DNA of 64,000 nucleotides from Siphonodentalium dalli (taxonomy: Eukaryota > Mollusca > Scaphopoda > Gadilida > Siphonodentaliidae). Position 1 is the stretch's first letter. Each line of letters begins with the position of its first letter. The DNA lies in assembly GCA_032622095.1 (NCBI GenBank), contig CP136062.1, positions 13,421,710 through 13,485,709 on the forward strand. Reading direction: 5' to 3'. The translations under genes were made by a program, and so were the position numbers. Below, piece by piece: positions 13,305-23,064 of this stretch. Under the pieces are notes generated by a model, which was not told the origin of the DNA, ran no database searches, and was given only the letters and a program-made list of their open reading frames with translations.

Positions 13305-14021
13305 CTAGAAGGTGACCCGACTTCGTCCGGGCTATTCAAAAACCAAATTTCAAGTCGATTGCTCCACCCGTTTCCGAGATCTGGTCTGCGCATGCGCGAA
13401 GCTGGCGTCGCACGGGCTCGGCGACCCGATAAACTTCGTATCCGGGGCAAGATACATTCACATACCAAATTTCAAGTCGATACCTCCACCCGTTTCCGAG
13501 ATATATAGCCCAATGTCATTTGCGGATACCTCGGCCGGTGATGAGTTAACGCGACATCGGACTGTTAAGAGTTAACGCGATCACGTCAAGATATGTTGAT
13601 CGCGTAATATATTTACGCAATGATTTTCGATGAGCGAAGCATGGTCACGCGTTCTTCCCGATAATTAAGGTAGAAACTTTAAACGTACACAGGCGTGTGA
13701 TACATCATTGGAAAGATGAAATGCCACAGATTCTAACCGTGCAAATTATATGACTGGCAATTTATTATTCGCGCTATATCGAATCGATTTGTGAGCACCG
13801 AACTTAAATATATTAGCGCAAAACGGCGTAAAAACAGATTTGACCTCGGCACGTGAAAAGTTGACCTCGGATCTGAAAATCAATAGGCCTATGTTCGTCC
13901 CCGGGCGAAAATACACCCACATACCAAGTTTCATCGAAATCGGCTGGGTCATTTTCGAGTCCATCGATTACTGACACACACACACACACACACACACAGA
14001 TCTTTCAAAATATATAATAGA
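13305..14021 (-). repeat. Helitron-like unit 15, type III end
   Basis: The terminus is aaggtgacccgacttcgtccggg, with a CCCGAC/GTCCGGG hairpin. Most of the body differs from units 1-14. It shares 'gttgacctcgg', 'cataccaagtttcatcgaaatc' and cacacaca blocks with unit 16. Confidence 0.5.
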
Positions 14022-14933
14022 CTAGAAGGTGACCCGACTTCGTCCGGGCTTTGACCTTGAATTGTCTATTTTGAAGGCCAAGGTCAAGTGGGGTCACGAT
14101 TTGATCCGTCCAAAACACAGTGCCCGAACAAAAGTACCCGACAAAAGTACCCGTCGAAATCCATCCGGTTTACCCGATTTGACCTTGAATTGACCATTTT
14201 GAAGGTCAAGGTCAGGTGGGGTCAAACACCAACACCCAAAAAATGGTGGAAATCGGCCCAGCGGATACCGGGAAATCGGTCCAGCGGATACCGAGATACC
14301 CTATGCATCAAATTTCGTCCGTAAAAATCCGCCAGTTTAACCCGATTTGATTTCCACTGAAGTATATAAACGCGCCTCATATACGCACGCTCATTAATTA
14401 TCAAGTTTCAACGTAAAGATAAATTACCATCGGTGCCCGAGATATCGCCAAGACGTCTCTGAAACAGTCAAATGCATCGGCCCCTATAAGAGTTAACGTG
14501 ATCTAACTTTATGACCTCTAACGACGTCATAGAAGTTACGCATTGTTTTTACCCTGATAGAAGATCGTACCACTTCTTCTTAATAATTGAGGCAGATAAC
14601 TAAAACGGATACATACATATTATATATCGTTGGAAAGAGGAAACACGAAAGATTCTCATAGTGTCATTATTATGACTGGCATGTTATTATTCGCGCTGTT
14701 TCGAATCGATTTGTAAGCACCGAACTGAAATATATTAGCGCAAAACGGCGTAAAAACAGATTTGACCTCGGCACGTGAAAAGTTGACCTCGCACGGACAA
14801 ATTAATAGGCTTATGTTAGTCCTGACCCGAAAATACCCCCACATACCAAGTTTCATCGAAATCGGCTGGGCCATTTTCGAGTCCATCGATTACACACAAA
14901 CACACAAACAGATCTTCCAAAATATATAATAGA
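14022..14933 (-). repeat. Helitron-like unit 16, type III end
   Basis: It contains paired TGACCTTGA/TCAAGGTCA motifs (14,050-14,215). Its second half repeats unit 15: 14,640-14,910 corresponds to 13,720-13,975. Confidence 0.5.
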
Positions 14934-15673
14934 CTAGCAGGTTAGCCCGCCACTGGCGGCATTCGTCTCATGGCTTTGTTTCAGAAACATGACATTTTTT
15001 TTAATTTAACCAAATTTCAAGTCGATAGCTCCACCCGTTTCCGAGATCTGGTCTGCGCATGCGCGAAGCTTGCGTCGCACGGGCTCGGCGACCCGATAAA
15101 ATTCGTACCCGGGGCAAGATACATTCACATAGCAAATTTCAAGTCGATAGCTCCACTCGTTTGCGAGATAACGCATTCTTTGTTTTTCAATGAGTTAATT
15201 CATGGTACCCGTCCTGCCCGTCCTAAACTTCAGAGCGGACAGTCAATTAATCCCGTCGTGAATTCCCTCTGCATAATATTTCGAGCTCTTAGATCAATTC
15301 TGCCTTTTTAGTTGCATTTCGTCCGCATCCGTATTTCGGACGCATGGGGTCAGTCGTTTAGCCACGTCCATTGGAGTCCGCATCGGACGCATGGGGTATC
15401 GTTTAGCCACGTCCATTGCAATAAAGAGCGTTAATTGTTAAAACCTCCGTATAAGGTATAGATAAAGAGCGTTGTTGCCTTAACCCCCACCGTGCCTTTG
15501 CGGTGATTTGGGAGTGGATAAAGGGTGCTCAGAGCTTCTCGAAAACACGACTACGGCGGTGTCGTGGGATTTTACACTTACAAACGAAATTTGATCTCAA
15601 TCTGTACACGCGTTTTGGATTCTATGAAGTACACACACACACATATACGAAGTCTCAAAATATATAGTATAGA
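14934..15673 (-). repeat. Helitron-like unit 17, type I end
   Basis: It starts with a type I hairpin and holds one and a half 122-bp repeats (15,008-15,175). These are followed by 'cgcatggggt' and 'gtttagccacgtcca' blocks that occur twice (15,340-15,415). Confidence 0.5.
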
Positions 15674-16595
15674 CTAGCAGGTTAGCCCGCCACTGGCGCG
15701 GTTGGTCAGAAACATGACATTTAAAAAAACAAAAAAACAAATGTAATTGTTTTTTTTATTTTAAAATTGTTTTAATTAATTTTTTAATTGAATTTTTGTT
15801 TTTTAATGAGTTAATTCGGCCTTTTTCGGGCGGAAAAAACTGACCCGATGAAATCCCCCCTTCCCTTCCTAGGAACGACAGCCATAAGAATCACACTAAA
15901 CGCATTTTGCGTTTTTCATGAGTTAATTCATGGTACCCGTCCCTAAAAGACTGACCAGTTGAAAATTTTCCCTGTTCCTAGGGCATCACACAACACGCAT
16001 TTTTTGTTTTTCATGAGTTAATTCATGGTACCCGTCCCTAAAAGACTGACCCGATGAAAATTTCCCCTGAAACTAGGACATCACACAACACGCATTTTTT
16101 GTTTTTCATGAGTTAAGTCATGGTACCCGTCCCTAAAAGACTGACCCGATGAAAATTTCCCCTGTTCCTAGGACATACAGACAAATGAATGACACATTGT
16201 ACGATATAAAAAATGTAGAGTTACGCCTCTTAGATAAATTCTGCCTTTTTAATCGAGATAAATGCATTCCGCGTTTGCATCAGTAGTTTCGTACGCATGG
16301 GATAGCCGATTAGCAATGTCGAAGGCAATAAAGAGCGTTCGTCGTTAACAACTCCGAATATGGTCAAAATAAAGATCGTTGACCCCCGAGTGGCGTTTGC
16401 GGTGATTTTGATGATTGGGAGTGGAGAATCAGTGATCAGAGCTTGTCCAAATTGCGACGTCGACGATTCCCGTGGGTCTTTACACTTATATACGAAATTT
16501 GAGCTCGATCCGCGTAGCCGTTTTGGATTCTATGAAGTACCCACACACATACACACACATATATATACGGAAGTCTCAAAAAATATATATATAGA
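15674..16595 (-). repeat. Helitron-like unit 18, outermost, with intact 5' boundary
   Basis: On the minus strand the unit begins TCTATATATATATTTTTTGAG at 16,595 with host A before it. It ends with CTAG at 15,674, and the terminal hairpin is degraded (ccactggcgcggttgg). It contains three repeats of about 90 bp with 'catgagttaattcatggtac' (15,914, 16,008 and 16,096). Confidence 0.5.
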
Positions 16596-16781
16596 TAATG
16601 ATCCTAGCCGGAAATCATTTCACATTTTCGAAACAAAACCATTCAACTAGCTACGCCCGTGTGAAACCCCGAGTTTAAATTAAATATCAGTCAGAATATC
16701 CATTGATAGGTACATAGAAATATAACACGACGCCGACTGTATGATTGTGTTACTGTCTACAATGGCTCCAATGGTACTGAC
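16596..16781. other. Intergenic or intronic sequence between array and TSP1 exon
   Basis: Starts directly at the host side of the outermost Helitron-like 5' end. AT-rich sequence, with nothing else recognisable. Confidence 0.4.
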
Positions 16782-16955
16782 CTTGCTCCTTCGATACAAA
16801 TAGTCCGCATGACGAGTGTTGGGTGTCGTCCCCTTGACACCAGCTGCCCCCAAATTGTGGCCGGGGATCGCTGCAGCTCCTGCTTCTCACCTTCACCCCT
16901 TGACACCCATCAACTCGCATGCAAGATTCAATCCACTGCGTCCATTCTCCATCGA
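16782..16955 (-). CDS. TSP1 exon D (atypical, five cysteines)
   Basis: A 174-bp exon, 58 codons, phase 1 at both ends. The acceptor is ...ttatcattcag before TCGATGGA, and the donor is CAAG|GTCAGT. The peptide shows the TSP1 pattern: W-x2-W (EWTQW), paired early cysteines, a KVRSRSC core, and GGSWCQG. The usual C-terminal pair is reduced to one Cys (HSSCGLF), and the expected sixth Cys is absent. A TSP1 module normally forms three disulfides, so this one may fold differently or be completed by the next exon. It is the most 3' exon seen, only 187 bp from the Helitron-like array. Confidence 0.8.
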
Positions 16956-17019
16956 CTGAATGATAAACAATTATATTATCCATCCATTTACTAACGCTAT
17001 TTCTGATTGTGCGAATCAA

Positions 17020-18917
17020 TCGTGTCCAATATGACTTTTTATCGGGACTTCATGACTGTCACGAAGTAACCCTATTGCCAAATGGATCGGTGAAATTGTG
17101 ATGAGCGCGCAATACTCTGGTGGAGATAGCAGACGCTTCACTTTTGCATTGAGATTTGTTTTTCACTCCGTGTTTACTGTCCCAAATCATGCTGTATGTT
17201 GAGCAAATACAGGATTTTATAGAGAATCAAGTGCCGACAAATACCAAAAATAACCACAAAAGTTTTATCCCCAAAATTTTGATAAGCATACAGATTTATA
17301 AAAAAAAATGTCATTATGGAATGTTGTGTACATTATGTGTCTTTCTTGTACTCGACCAGGTTGTGGTGAAAAGTCATATTGGAGGACTTTTCACCACAAC
17401 CTGGACGAGTACAATATGACTTTTCACCACAACCTGGACGAGTACAAGAAAAACCAATACTGCACACAACATTGTATAATAACTTTGTATTGTTATCCAT
17501 CTCTTAACTAACACTAAAGTCGTCACATGTTAATCCTGGAAAATGTCCTGTTTACTTTTGCTCGTTCATTGTGGTGAAAAGTCATATTAGACCCGACACT
17601 GTGTGACCCGACCCGACACTGTGTGTTTAGACCCGACACCGTGTGTTTAGACCCGACACTGTGTGTTTAGACCCGACACTGTGTGTTTAGACCCGACACT
17701 GTGTGTTTAGACCCGACACTGTGTGTTTAGACCCGACACTGTGTGTTTAGACCCGACACTGTGTGTTTCGTCCAATATGACTTTTCACCACAATCTGGAC
17801 TCGTACAAGAAAAACACAAACTGTTTCTAACGTTTAATACTAACTGTATATTATTACAGGATCCTACCATTATTCCATTCAATAAACCCATTCTATGAAT
17901 TGTGATATTCAACGTTCGTTCCATAACAGGAAATAGTGCCGGGTGCCCTTTGGCTTCCAATATTTTTTCCAACAAACTTTAATGAATGAAGAGTTTGAAC
18001 AGTTATTTCATTAAAATTACGCCATGAAATACGTCAAAGAGTCTTTTATTGTTTGGGACTATTTATTGAATGATTGACAAAAGGTGAATTGTCCTGAATC
18101 AATTTTAATCAAAACAGTTGATTTAAGCAATAAACATATATATATAATGATACATAACATTAAAAGCACAACATTCCTTCGTCGAATTTAGTCCGAGAAT
18201 TGTTTTCCTTTGAGGACAATAAATGCGTGTGACCAAGACTCACAATATCTGGTCTCGGAATATAGTCCCCAAATTTCTCACTCCCGACACCAGAAACCGG
18301 AATATCCATTTTTGTGAGTACCAAATAATTCACATATTTTAGGATAGAGGATCCACTTGCAGTTACTGGTCACACACACACGTATATCCCCCATGTTATC
18401 ATACAGTAACGCCCAGATGCACAGAATAATACCGACACAATGCATGCACTTTTTTGTATATCTGCGTTGATTGAATAAATACCGTTTCTGATAAAGAGGT
18501 AGAATTTTAGCTAAACGGTCGTAATAGTTCCTGCTTCCAGTGTATCCAGTGTGAGCATTATCCACATATAAAGCTTTTAACAATATGTGTATTGCGTCAC
18601 ATTTAATCCAGCCATGCATTGCATACAGTTGTATTTGTCTGTAACATGTGAATCCCCGATCACTTCCGAAGCATTCATATGAGCGCCGTTACGGTGTCCG
18701 ATAGTACAGAAGATATAGTACATTATTATATGTGCTTTAAATGTGCTTAATTCAGTGAGCGTGAACAAATTGCCATTTGTTATCGAAATGACCATGTATC
18801 GATCGGAGCGGTATATGAACATGTCCTTCAACTCAGATCAAGGTTACAAACCGGTCCCGATGTTCGCCCATGTCGGGGTCCGAATGCGTGTTTGCCTTTT
18901 ACTTTTATACCACTTAC
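17020..18917. other. Intron between TSP1 exons D and C
   Basis: It holds the inverted-repeat and 20-bp minisatellite structure at 17,347-17,800 (annotated separately). The motif 'gtccaatatgactttt' occurs again alone at about 17,026. From 17,820 to 18,900 I see only AT-rich unique sequence with short unsupported open frames. Confidence 0.5.
17347..17800. repeat. Foldback repeats flanking a 20-bp minisatellite
   Basis: The block AGGTTGTGGTGAAAAGTC occurs as an inverted pair with a short loop (17,347-17,375 and 17,385-17,413) and again at 17,420-17,450. A further inverted pair (about 17,571-17,590 and 17,770-17,800) brackets roughly nine copies of a 20-bp unit, ttagacccgacactgtgtgt, at 17,590-17,768. 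The whole resembles a MITE with an internal minisatellite. Confidence 0.75.
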
Positions 18918-19085
18918 CGGGACAATGTGTTTGAACACACTCAGTCAGTTCTTCCTGGGGTCCCTGGCACTCGATGCCACCGTTTAGCGCTGATGGATTT
19001 GAACAATTGCGTTTACGCAGTGCTATACCATTTCCACACTCAACACTACATGGATTTGACACCCAACGAGACCATCCACCATTTA
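18918..19085 (-). CDS. TSP1 exon C
   Basis: A 168-bp exon of 56 codons, phase 1 at both ends. The acceptor is ...aatgttgcag|TAAATGG and the donor is CCCG|GTAAGTGG, a strong consensus. It encodes a full TSP1 repeat: GGWSRW (W-x2-W), NPCSVECGNG (Cys1 and Cys2), ALRKRNC (R-x-R-x-C core), GGIECQG, ECVQTHCPG (Cys5 and Cys6). All six cysteines are present. The extracellular role (matrix, glycan or receptor binding) is known for the fold; the ligand here is unknown. The upstream intron (19,086-38,451) is filled with satellite and mobile elements. Confidence 0.9.
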
Positions 19086-19598
19086 CTGCAACATTTGAGC
19101 ATAATAATTATGTCACATAATGATCTCGTACTATTAAATAGATATATGGAGGACTTCAGACAACAACGAGATACGATATTATGGTATGTCGACTCCTCGG
19201 GGTATATTTCAGTTCTCAATAGTGGGCGTATTGAGCTTCTAGTTCGTTGTCTCATTGCAGAACACTTGAGAAGTAATAGTTGTTGAAATTACATAAACTG
19301 TACTGCTATCATAATCGACACATGCAGTGCAATGGCACGATTTCACAGGGATCTAGATCATATAGTCGTTGTCTGTCCTTTCGCATTTTAACGAACGTGT
19401 ATGAGTTGTGACACTGGATACTGGAAAGCTTAATACCTATTGAACGATGTAAAAATCAAGGTGGACGAGCATACACGACTGTTGCCATGAATGTCAGACA
19501 AGCATACACCTGTTTAAATTAAGCCGATGCTTTTCTATGTGTACCGCAAAATGCATTGTTTCTAAAGAGGCAGATAACATTACACGGTGAGATGTACG
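19086..19598. other. Intron sequence without recognised features
   Basis: Unique sequence upstream of exon C. Short open frames on both strands show no domain and no splice support. Confidence 0.4.
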
Positions 19599-19944
19599 AA
19601 GCTTGTATATTATATAATTACCCGTTAACCCTGGTTAACCACAATATATACTCAAACGATTCACACGAAGCTTGTATATTATATAATTACCCGTTAACCC
19701 TGGTTAACCACAATATATACTCAAACGATTCACACGAAGCTTGTGTATTATATAATTACCCGTTAACCCTGGTTAAACACAATATATACTCAAACGATTC
19801 ACACGAAGCTTGTATATTATATAATTACCCGTTAACCCTGGATAACCCACAATATATACTCAAACGATTCACACGAAGCTTGTATATTATATAATTACCC
19901 GTTAACCCTGGTTAACCACAATATATACTCAAACGATTCACATG
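19599..19944 (+). repeat. 69-bp tandem repeat, five copies
   Basis: The unit starts gaagcttgtatattatataa and holds ttacccgttaaccctggtta. Five copies run head to tail with few substitutions. Because 69 is divisible by 3, a 112-residue frame stays open with a 23-residue period; it is an artefact. Confidence 0.9.
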
Positions 19945-19960
19945 AAAAGGGTGTTTAATT

Positions 19961-21976
19961 GGTACCATTGAGTGCGTATTCACGGATGACCATTATTATT
20001 AGTCTAGTTTATATTGTGCCATTGTGCGCGTATTCACGGATGACCATTATTATTAGTATGGTTTGTATTGTGCCATTGTGCGCGTATTCACGGATGACAA
20101 TTATTGTTAGTCTTGTTTGTATGGTGCCATTGTGCGCGTATTCACGGATCACGGATGACCATTATTATTAGTCTAGTTTATATTGTGCCATTGTGCGCGT
20201 ATTCACGGATGACCATTATTGTTAGTCTTGTTTGTATTGTGCCATTGTGCGCGTATTCACGGATGACCATTATTATTAGTCTTGTTTATATTGTGCCATT
20301 GAGCGCGCATTCACGGATGACCATTATTGTTAGTCTTGTTTATATTGTGCCATTGTGCGCGTATTCACTGATGACCATTATTATTAGTCTTGTTTATATT
20401 GTGCCATTAGCGCGCATTCACTGATGACTATTATTATTAGTCTTGTTTGTATTGTGCCATTGTGCGCGTATTCACTGATGACCATTATTATTAGTCTTGT
20501 TTATATTGTGCCATTAGCGCGCATTCACTGATGACTATTATTATTAGTTTTGTTTATATTGTGCCATTAGCGCGCATTCACGGATGACTATTACCATTAG
20601 TCTTGTTTGTATTGTGCCATTGTGCGCGTATTCACGGATCACGGATCACGGATGACCATTATTATTAGTATAGTTTGTATTGTGCCATTGTGCGCGTGCG
20701 TATACACGGATGGCCATTATTATTAGTATAGTTTGTATTGTGCCAGTGTGCGCGTATTCACGGATGACCATTATTATTAGTCTTGTTTGTATTGTGCCAG
20801 TGTGCGCGTATTCACGGATCACGGATGACCATTATTATTAGTATGGTTTGTATTGTGCCAGTGTGCGCGTATTCACGGATCACGGATGACCATTATTATA
20901 GTCTTGTTTGTATTGTGCCATTGTGCGCGTATTCACGGATCACTGATGACAATTATTATTAGTATGGTTTGTATTGTGCCATTGTGCGCGTATTCACGGG
21001 TCAAGGATTACCATTATTATTAGTCTTGTTTGTATTGTGCCATTGTGCGCGTATTCACGGATCACTGATGACAATTATTATTAGTCTTGTTTGTATTGTG
21101 CCATTGTGCGCGTATTCACGGATCACTGATGACAATTATTATTAGTCTTGTTTGTATTGTGCCAGTGTGCGCGTATTCACGGATCACGGATGACCATTAT
21201 TATTAGTACAGTTTGTATTGTGCCATTGTGCGCGTGCGTATTCACGGATGACGGATGACCATTATTATTAGTATAGTTTGTATTGTGCCAGTGTGCGCGT
21301 ATTCACGGATGACCATTATTATTAGTCTTGTTTGTATTGTGTCATTGTACGCGTATTCACGGATCACGGATGACCATTATTATTAGTCTTGTTTGTATTG
21401 TGTCATTGTGCGCGTATTCACGGATGACGGATGACCATTATTATAGTCGTGTTTGTATTGTGCCATTGTGCGCGTATTCACGGATCACGGATGACCATTA
21501 TTATTAGTATAGTTTGTATTGTGTCATTGTACGCGTATTCACGGATCACGGATGACCATTATTATTAGTCTTGTTTGTATTATGTCATTGTACGCGTATT
21601 CACGGATCACGGATGACCATTATTATTAGTCTTGTTTGTATTGTGTCATTGTGCGCGTATTCACGGATGACGGATGACCATTATTATTAGTCTTGTTTGT
21701 ATTGTGTCATTGTGCGCGTATTCACGGATCACGGATGACCATTATTATAGTCTTGTTTGTATTGTGCCATTGTACGCGTATTCACGGATTTACGGATGAC
21801 CATTACTATTAGCATTGTTTGTATTGTGCCAGTGTGCGCGTATTCACGGATGACCATTATTATTAGTCTTGTTTGTATTGTGCCAGTGTGCGCGTATTCA
21901 CGGATCACGGATGACCATTATTATTAGTCTTGTTTGTATTGTGCCATTGTGCGCGTATTCACGGATCACGGATGAC
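19961..21976 (+). repeat. 54/61-bp satellite, block 1
   Basis: The monomer core is gaccattattattagtcttg plus tttgtattgtgccattgtg and cgcgtattcacggat. The short form is 54 bp and the long form 61 bp. They differ by a 7-bp duplication (cacggat) that occurs once, twice or occasionally three times. Substitutions such as cttg/atgg/atag after 'tag' distinguish subtypes. There are about 35 copies here. The block stops exactly at the target duplication of the palindromic element. Long frames through it come from the 54-bp (18-codon) period. Confidence 0.95.
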
Positions 21977-21982
21977 CATTAT
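21977..21982. repeat. 6-bp target-site duplication (left)
   Basis: CATTAT lies directly before the left end of the palindromic element and is repeated directly after its right end (27,116-27,121). Uninterrupted satellite monomers have one CATTAT at this place (gaccattattattag), so this is a true duplication made on insertion. Confidence 0.85.
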
Positions 21983-22330
21983 TGATGATACCCCGCCCGT
22001 TTGGCTGCTAATTAGCATAATCCGAAGTACACGACCTATATGCAGTACTCCAGTCTAGACAGTTTGACCTATATTCTCCGCCCACGCGTCGGTCTATTTG
22101 TACCGGTTGGACATGTCCGGACATGACCCGCTGGTTATATCCAGATTTCTCCATATGAATGGTATATTATCTACATGTATATCACGTGATGATCTCGGTG
22201 GGGTAGCTTCAGTCTTGAATATTAAAGGGATACTAGTCTCTCACGGGGGATGATTATTAAAGTGACACTCACTATGGATGAATGTTAAAGTAACACATGG
22301 CGCACACTGTGGGATAATGTTAAAGTGACA
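21983..22330. promoter_or_regulatory. Left subterminal region: p53-type site, E-box, iterated repeats
   Basis: It holds the palindrome GCTAATTAGC (22,007-22,016). Two p53-type decamers lie head to tail without spacer: GGACATGTCC (22,109-22,118, full match to RRRCWWGYYY) and GGACATGACC (22,119-22,128, one mismatch). The E-box palindrome ATCACGTGAT is at 22,181-22,190. Four direct copies of 'attaaagtgacactc'-like sequence stand about 30 bp apart (22,219-22,335). The mirror copy is in the right arm (p53-type pair at 26,970-26,989). Subterminal iterons are typical transposase or integrase binding sites; use here is inferred. Confidence 0.5.
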
Positions 22331-22336
22331 CTCGCA

Positions 22337-22560
22337 TTGAAAACTTCCAAAAAGTTCAAAAAGGTCAAAAAGGTCAAAAAGTTCAAAAAGTTCAAAAAGT
22401 TCAAAAAGTTAAAAAACTTCAAAAACTTCAAAAATTTCAAAAAGTTCAAAAATTTCAAAAACTTACAAAATTTCGAAAAACTTCAAAAACTTCAAAAACT
22501 TCAAAAACTTCACAAATTTCACAAATTTCACAAATTTCAAAAAACTTCAAAAATTAAACA
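22337..22560 (+). repeat. ttcaaaaag microsatellite (left arm)
   Basis: A 9-bp unit ttcaaaaa(g/c) is repeated about 20 times with drift. The inverted partner is at about 26,560-26,760 with a different array length. Lys/Phe-rich frames through it are artefacts. Confidence 0.85.
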
Positions 22561-22675
22561 AAATTCAGGATTTAGTCATAAATGTGACCCGCTATATCAA
22601 ATCCAGTCGGAAGTCGGGATTTTTTTTATCCTGTGCCAATGCATTCTCTTATATATGCGAGTCGACCAGCCGCCC

Positions 22676-22676
<1 letters not shown>

Positions 22677-22707
<31 letters not shown>

Positions 22708-22755
22708 TGTAATGCGCATGTCAACGCCGCGCCGCCGGCGGCGGCGGCAACTACA
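22677..22755 (+). repeat. GGC/CGG repeat tract pair (left arm, outer)
   Basis: A run of about ten GGC units (22,677-22,707) is followed by aatgcgcatgtcaacgccgc and a second GC palindromic stretch (cgccgccggcggcggcgg). The same composite recurs at 23,440-23,506, so it is duplicated inside the arm. Both copies recur inverted in the right arm. Confidence 0.85.
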
Positions 22756-22803
22756 TAATCCTATGGCATGCAAAGAAATTGGCGGCGGCGGTTAAGGATT
22801 TAG

Positions 22804-22983
22804 TCAGTGATGATACTGTTGTTGTTGTTGTTGGTGTTGTTGGTGTTGTTGTTGTTGTTGTGGCTGATGATACTGTTGTTGTTGTTGTTGTTGTTCTGAA
22901 GGCGTGTGTTTAACTTTGATATGACGCTTCAAACTATCTTGCCAAGCATAGACACTTAAGCACTCTTCACATTGATACTTCAT
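22804..22983 (-). CDS. C2H2 zinc-finger / polyglutamine small protein (left arm, intact)
   Basis: A 59-codon ORF that starts with ATG at 22,983 and ends with TGA at 22,804. Residues 4-27 form one classical C2H2 finger with spacing C-x2-C-x12-H-x4-H (YQCEEC ... LKRHIKVKH). After TPSE comes a Gln-rich tail in three runs broken by His, Tyr and Pro, encoded by CAA repeats. A TATA-like TATATAAA lies about 50 bp upstream in both arms. Single fingers of this kind bind nucleic acid or protein; the role here is unknown. The right-arm copy has a stop inside the finger. I do not know an exact family match. Confidence 0.55.
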   Translation of the reverse strand: MKYQCEECLSVYAWQDSLKRHIKVKHTPSEQQQQQQQYHQPQQQQQHQQHQQQQQQYHH

Positions 22984-23064
22984 TTTCCTATATAATCAGT
23001 GAAATCGAGCGTTCTTCTATGCACCTATATTTATATAGAACAGAAACAAGGGAAACGTGGTGGA

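Larger units (their letters stand above)
1..16595 (-). mobile_element. Head-to-tail array of about 18 Helitron-like non-autonomous elements
   Basis: Read on the minus strand, units start with TCTATACTATATATTTTGAG or a close variant. They end with a GC hairpin about 10 nt before a terminal CTAG. At each internal junction the CTAG of one unit abuts the TC or TA start of the next. The outermost 5' end at 16,595 is preceded by A on the minus strand, which fits the Helitron A|T target rule. Junction CTAGs start at 932, 2127, 2811, 3486, 4668, 5716, 6989, 7660, 8766, 9437, 10550, 11403, 12008, 13305, 14022, 14934 and 15674. Three 3'-end types occur on the plus strand after CTAG: type I (caggttagcccgcc), type II (ccgatgagcccgac) and type III (aaggtgacccgac). 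No Rep/helicase coding sequence is present, so all units are non-autonomous. Helitron assignment rests on termini only. Confidence 0.6.

Noticed and set aside
13976-14000. Possible telomere or centromere-type simple repeats
   Set aside because: Only short CA, TA and ACAG microsatellites are present; no TTAGGG-type array anywhere in the window.
19556-19894. 112-residue frame with a 23-residue repeat
   Set aside because: It is explained by five copies of a 69-bp tandem repeat.
20104-20424. Open frames of 70-106 residues through the satellite, such as repeats of MTIIISLVCIVPLCAYSR
   Set aside because: The period is exactly 18 codons, from the 54-bp monomer. The frames break at every 61-bp monomer and have no gene signals.
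22325-22795. 156-residue frame with Lys/Phe and Ala runs
   Set aside because: It is read through the ttcaaaaag microsatellite and GGC tract; the mirror copy in the right arm differs by array length.
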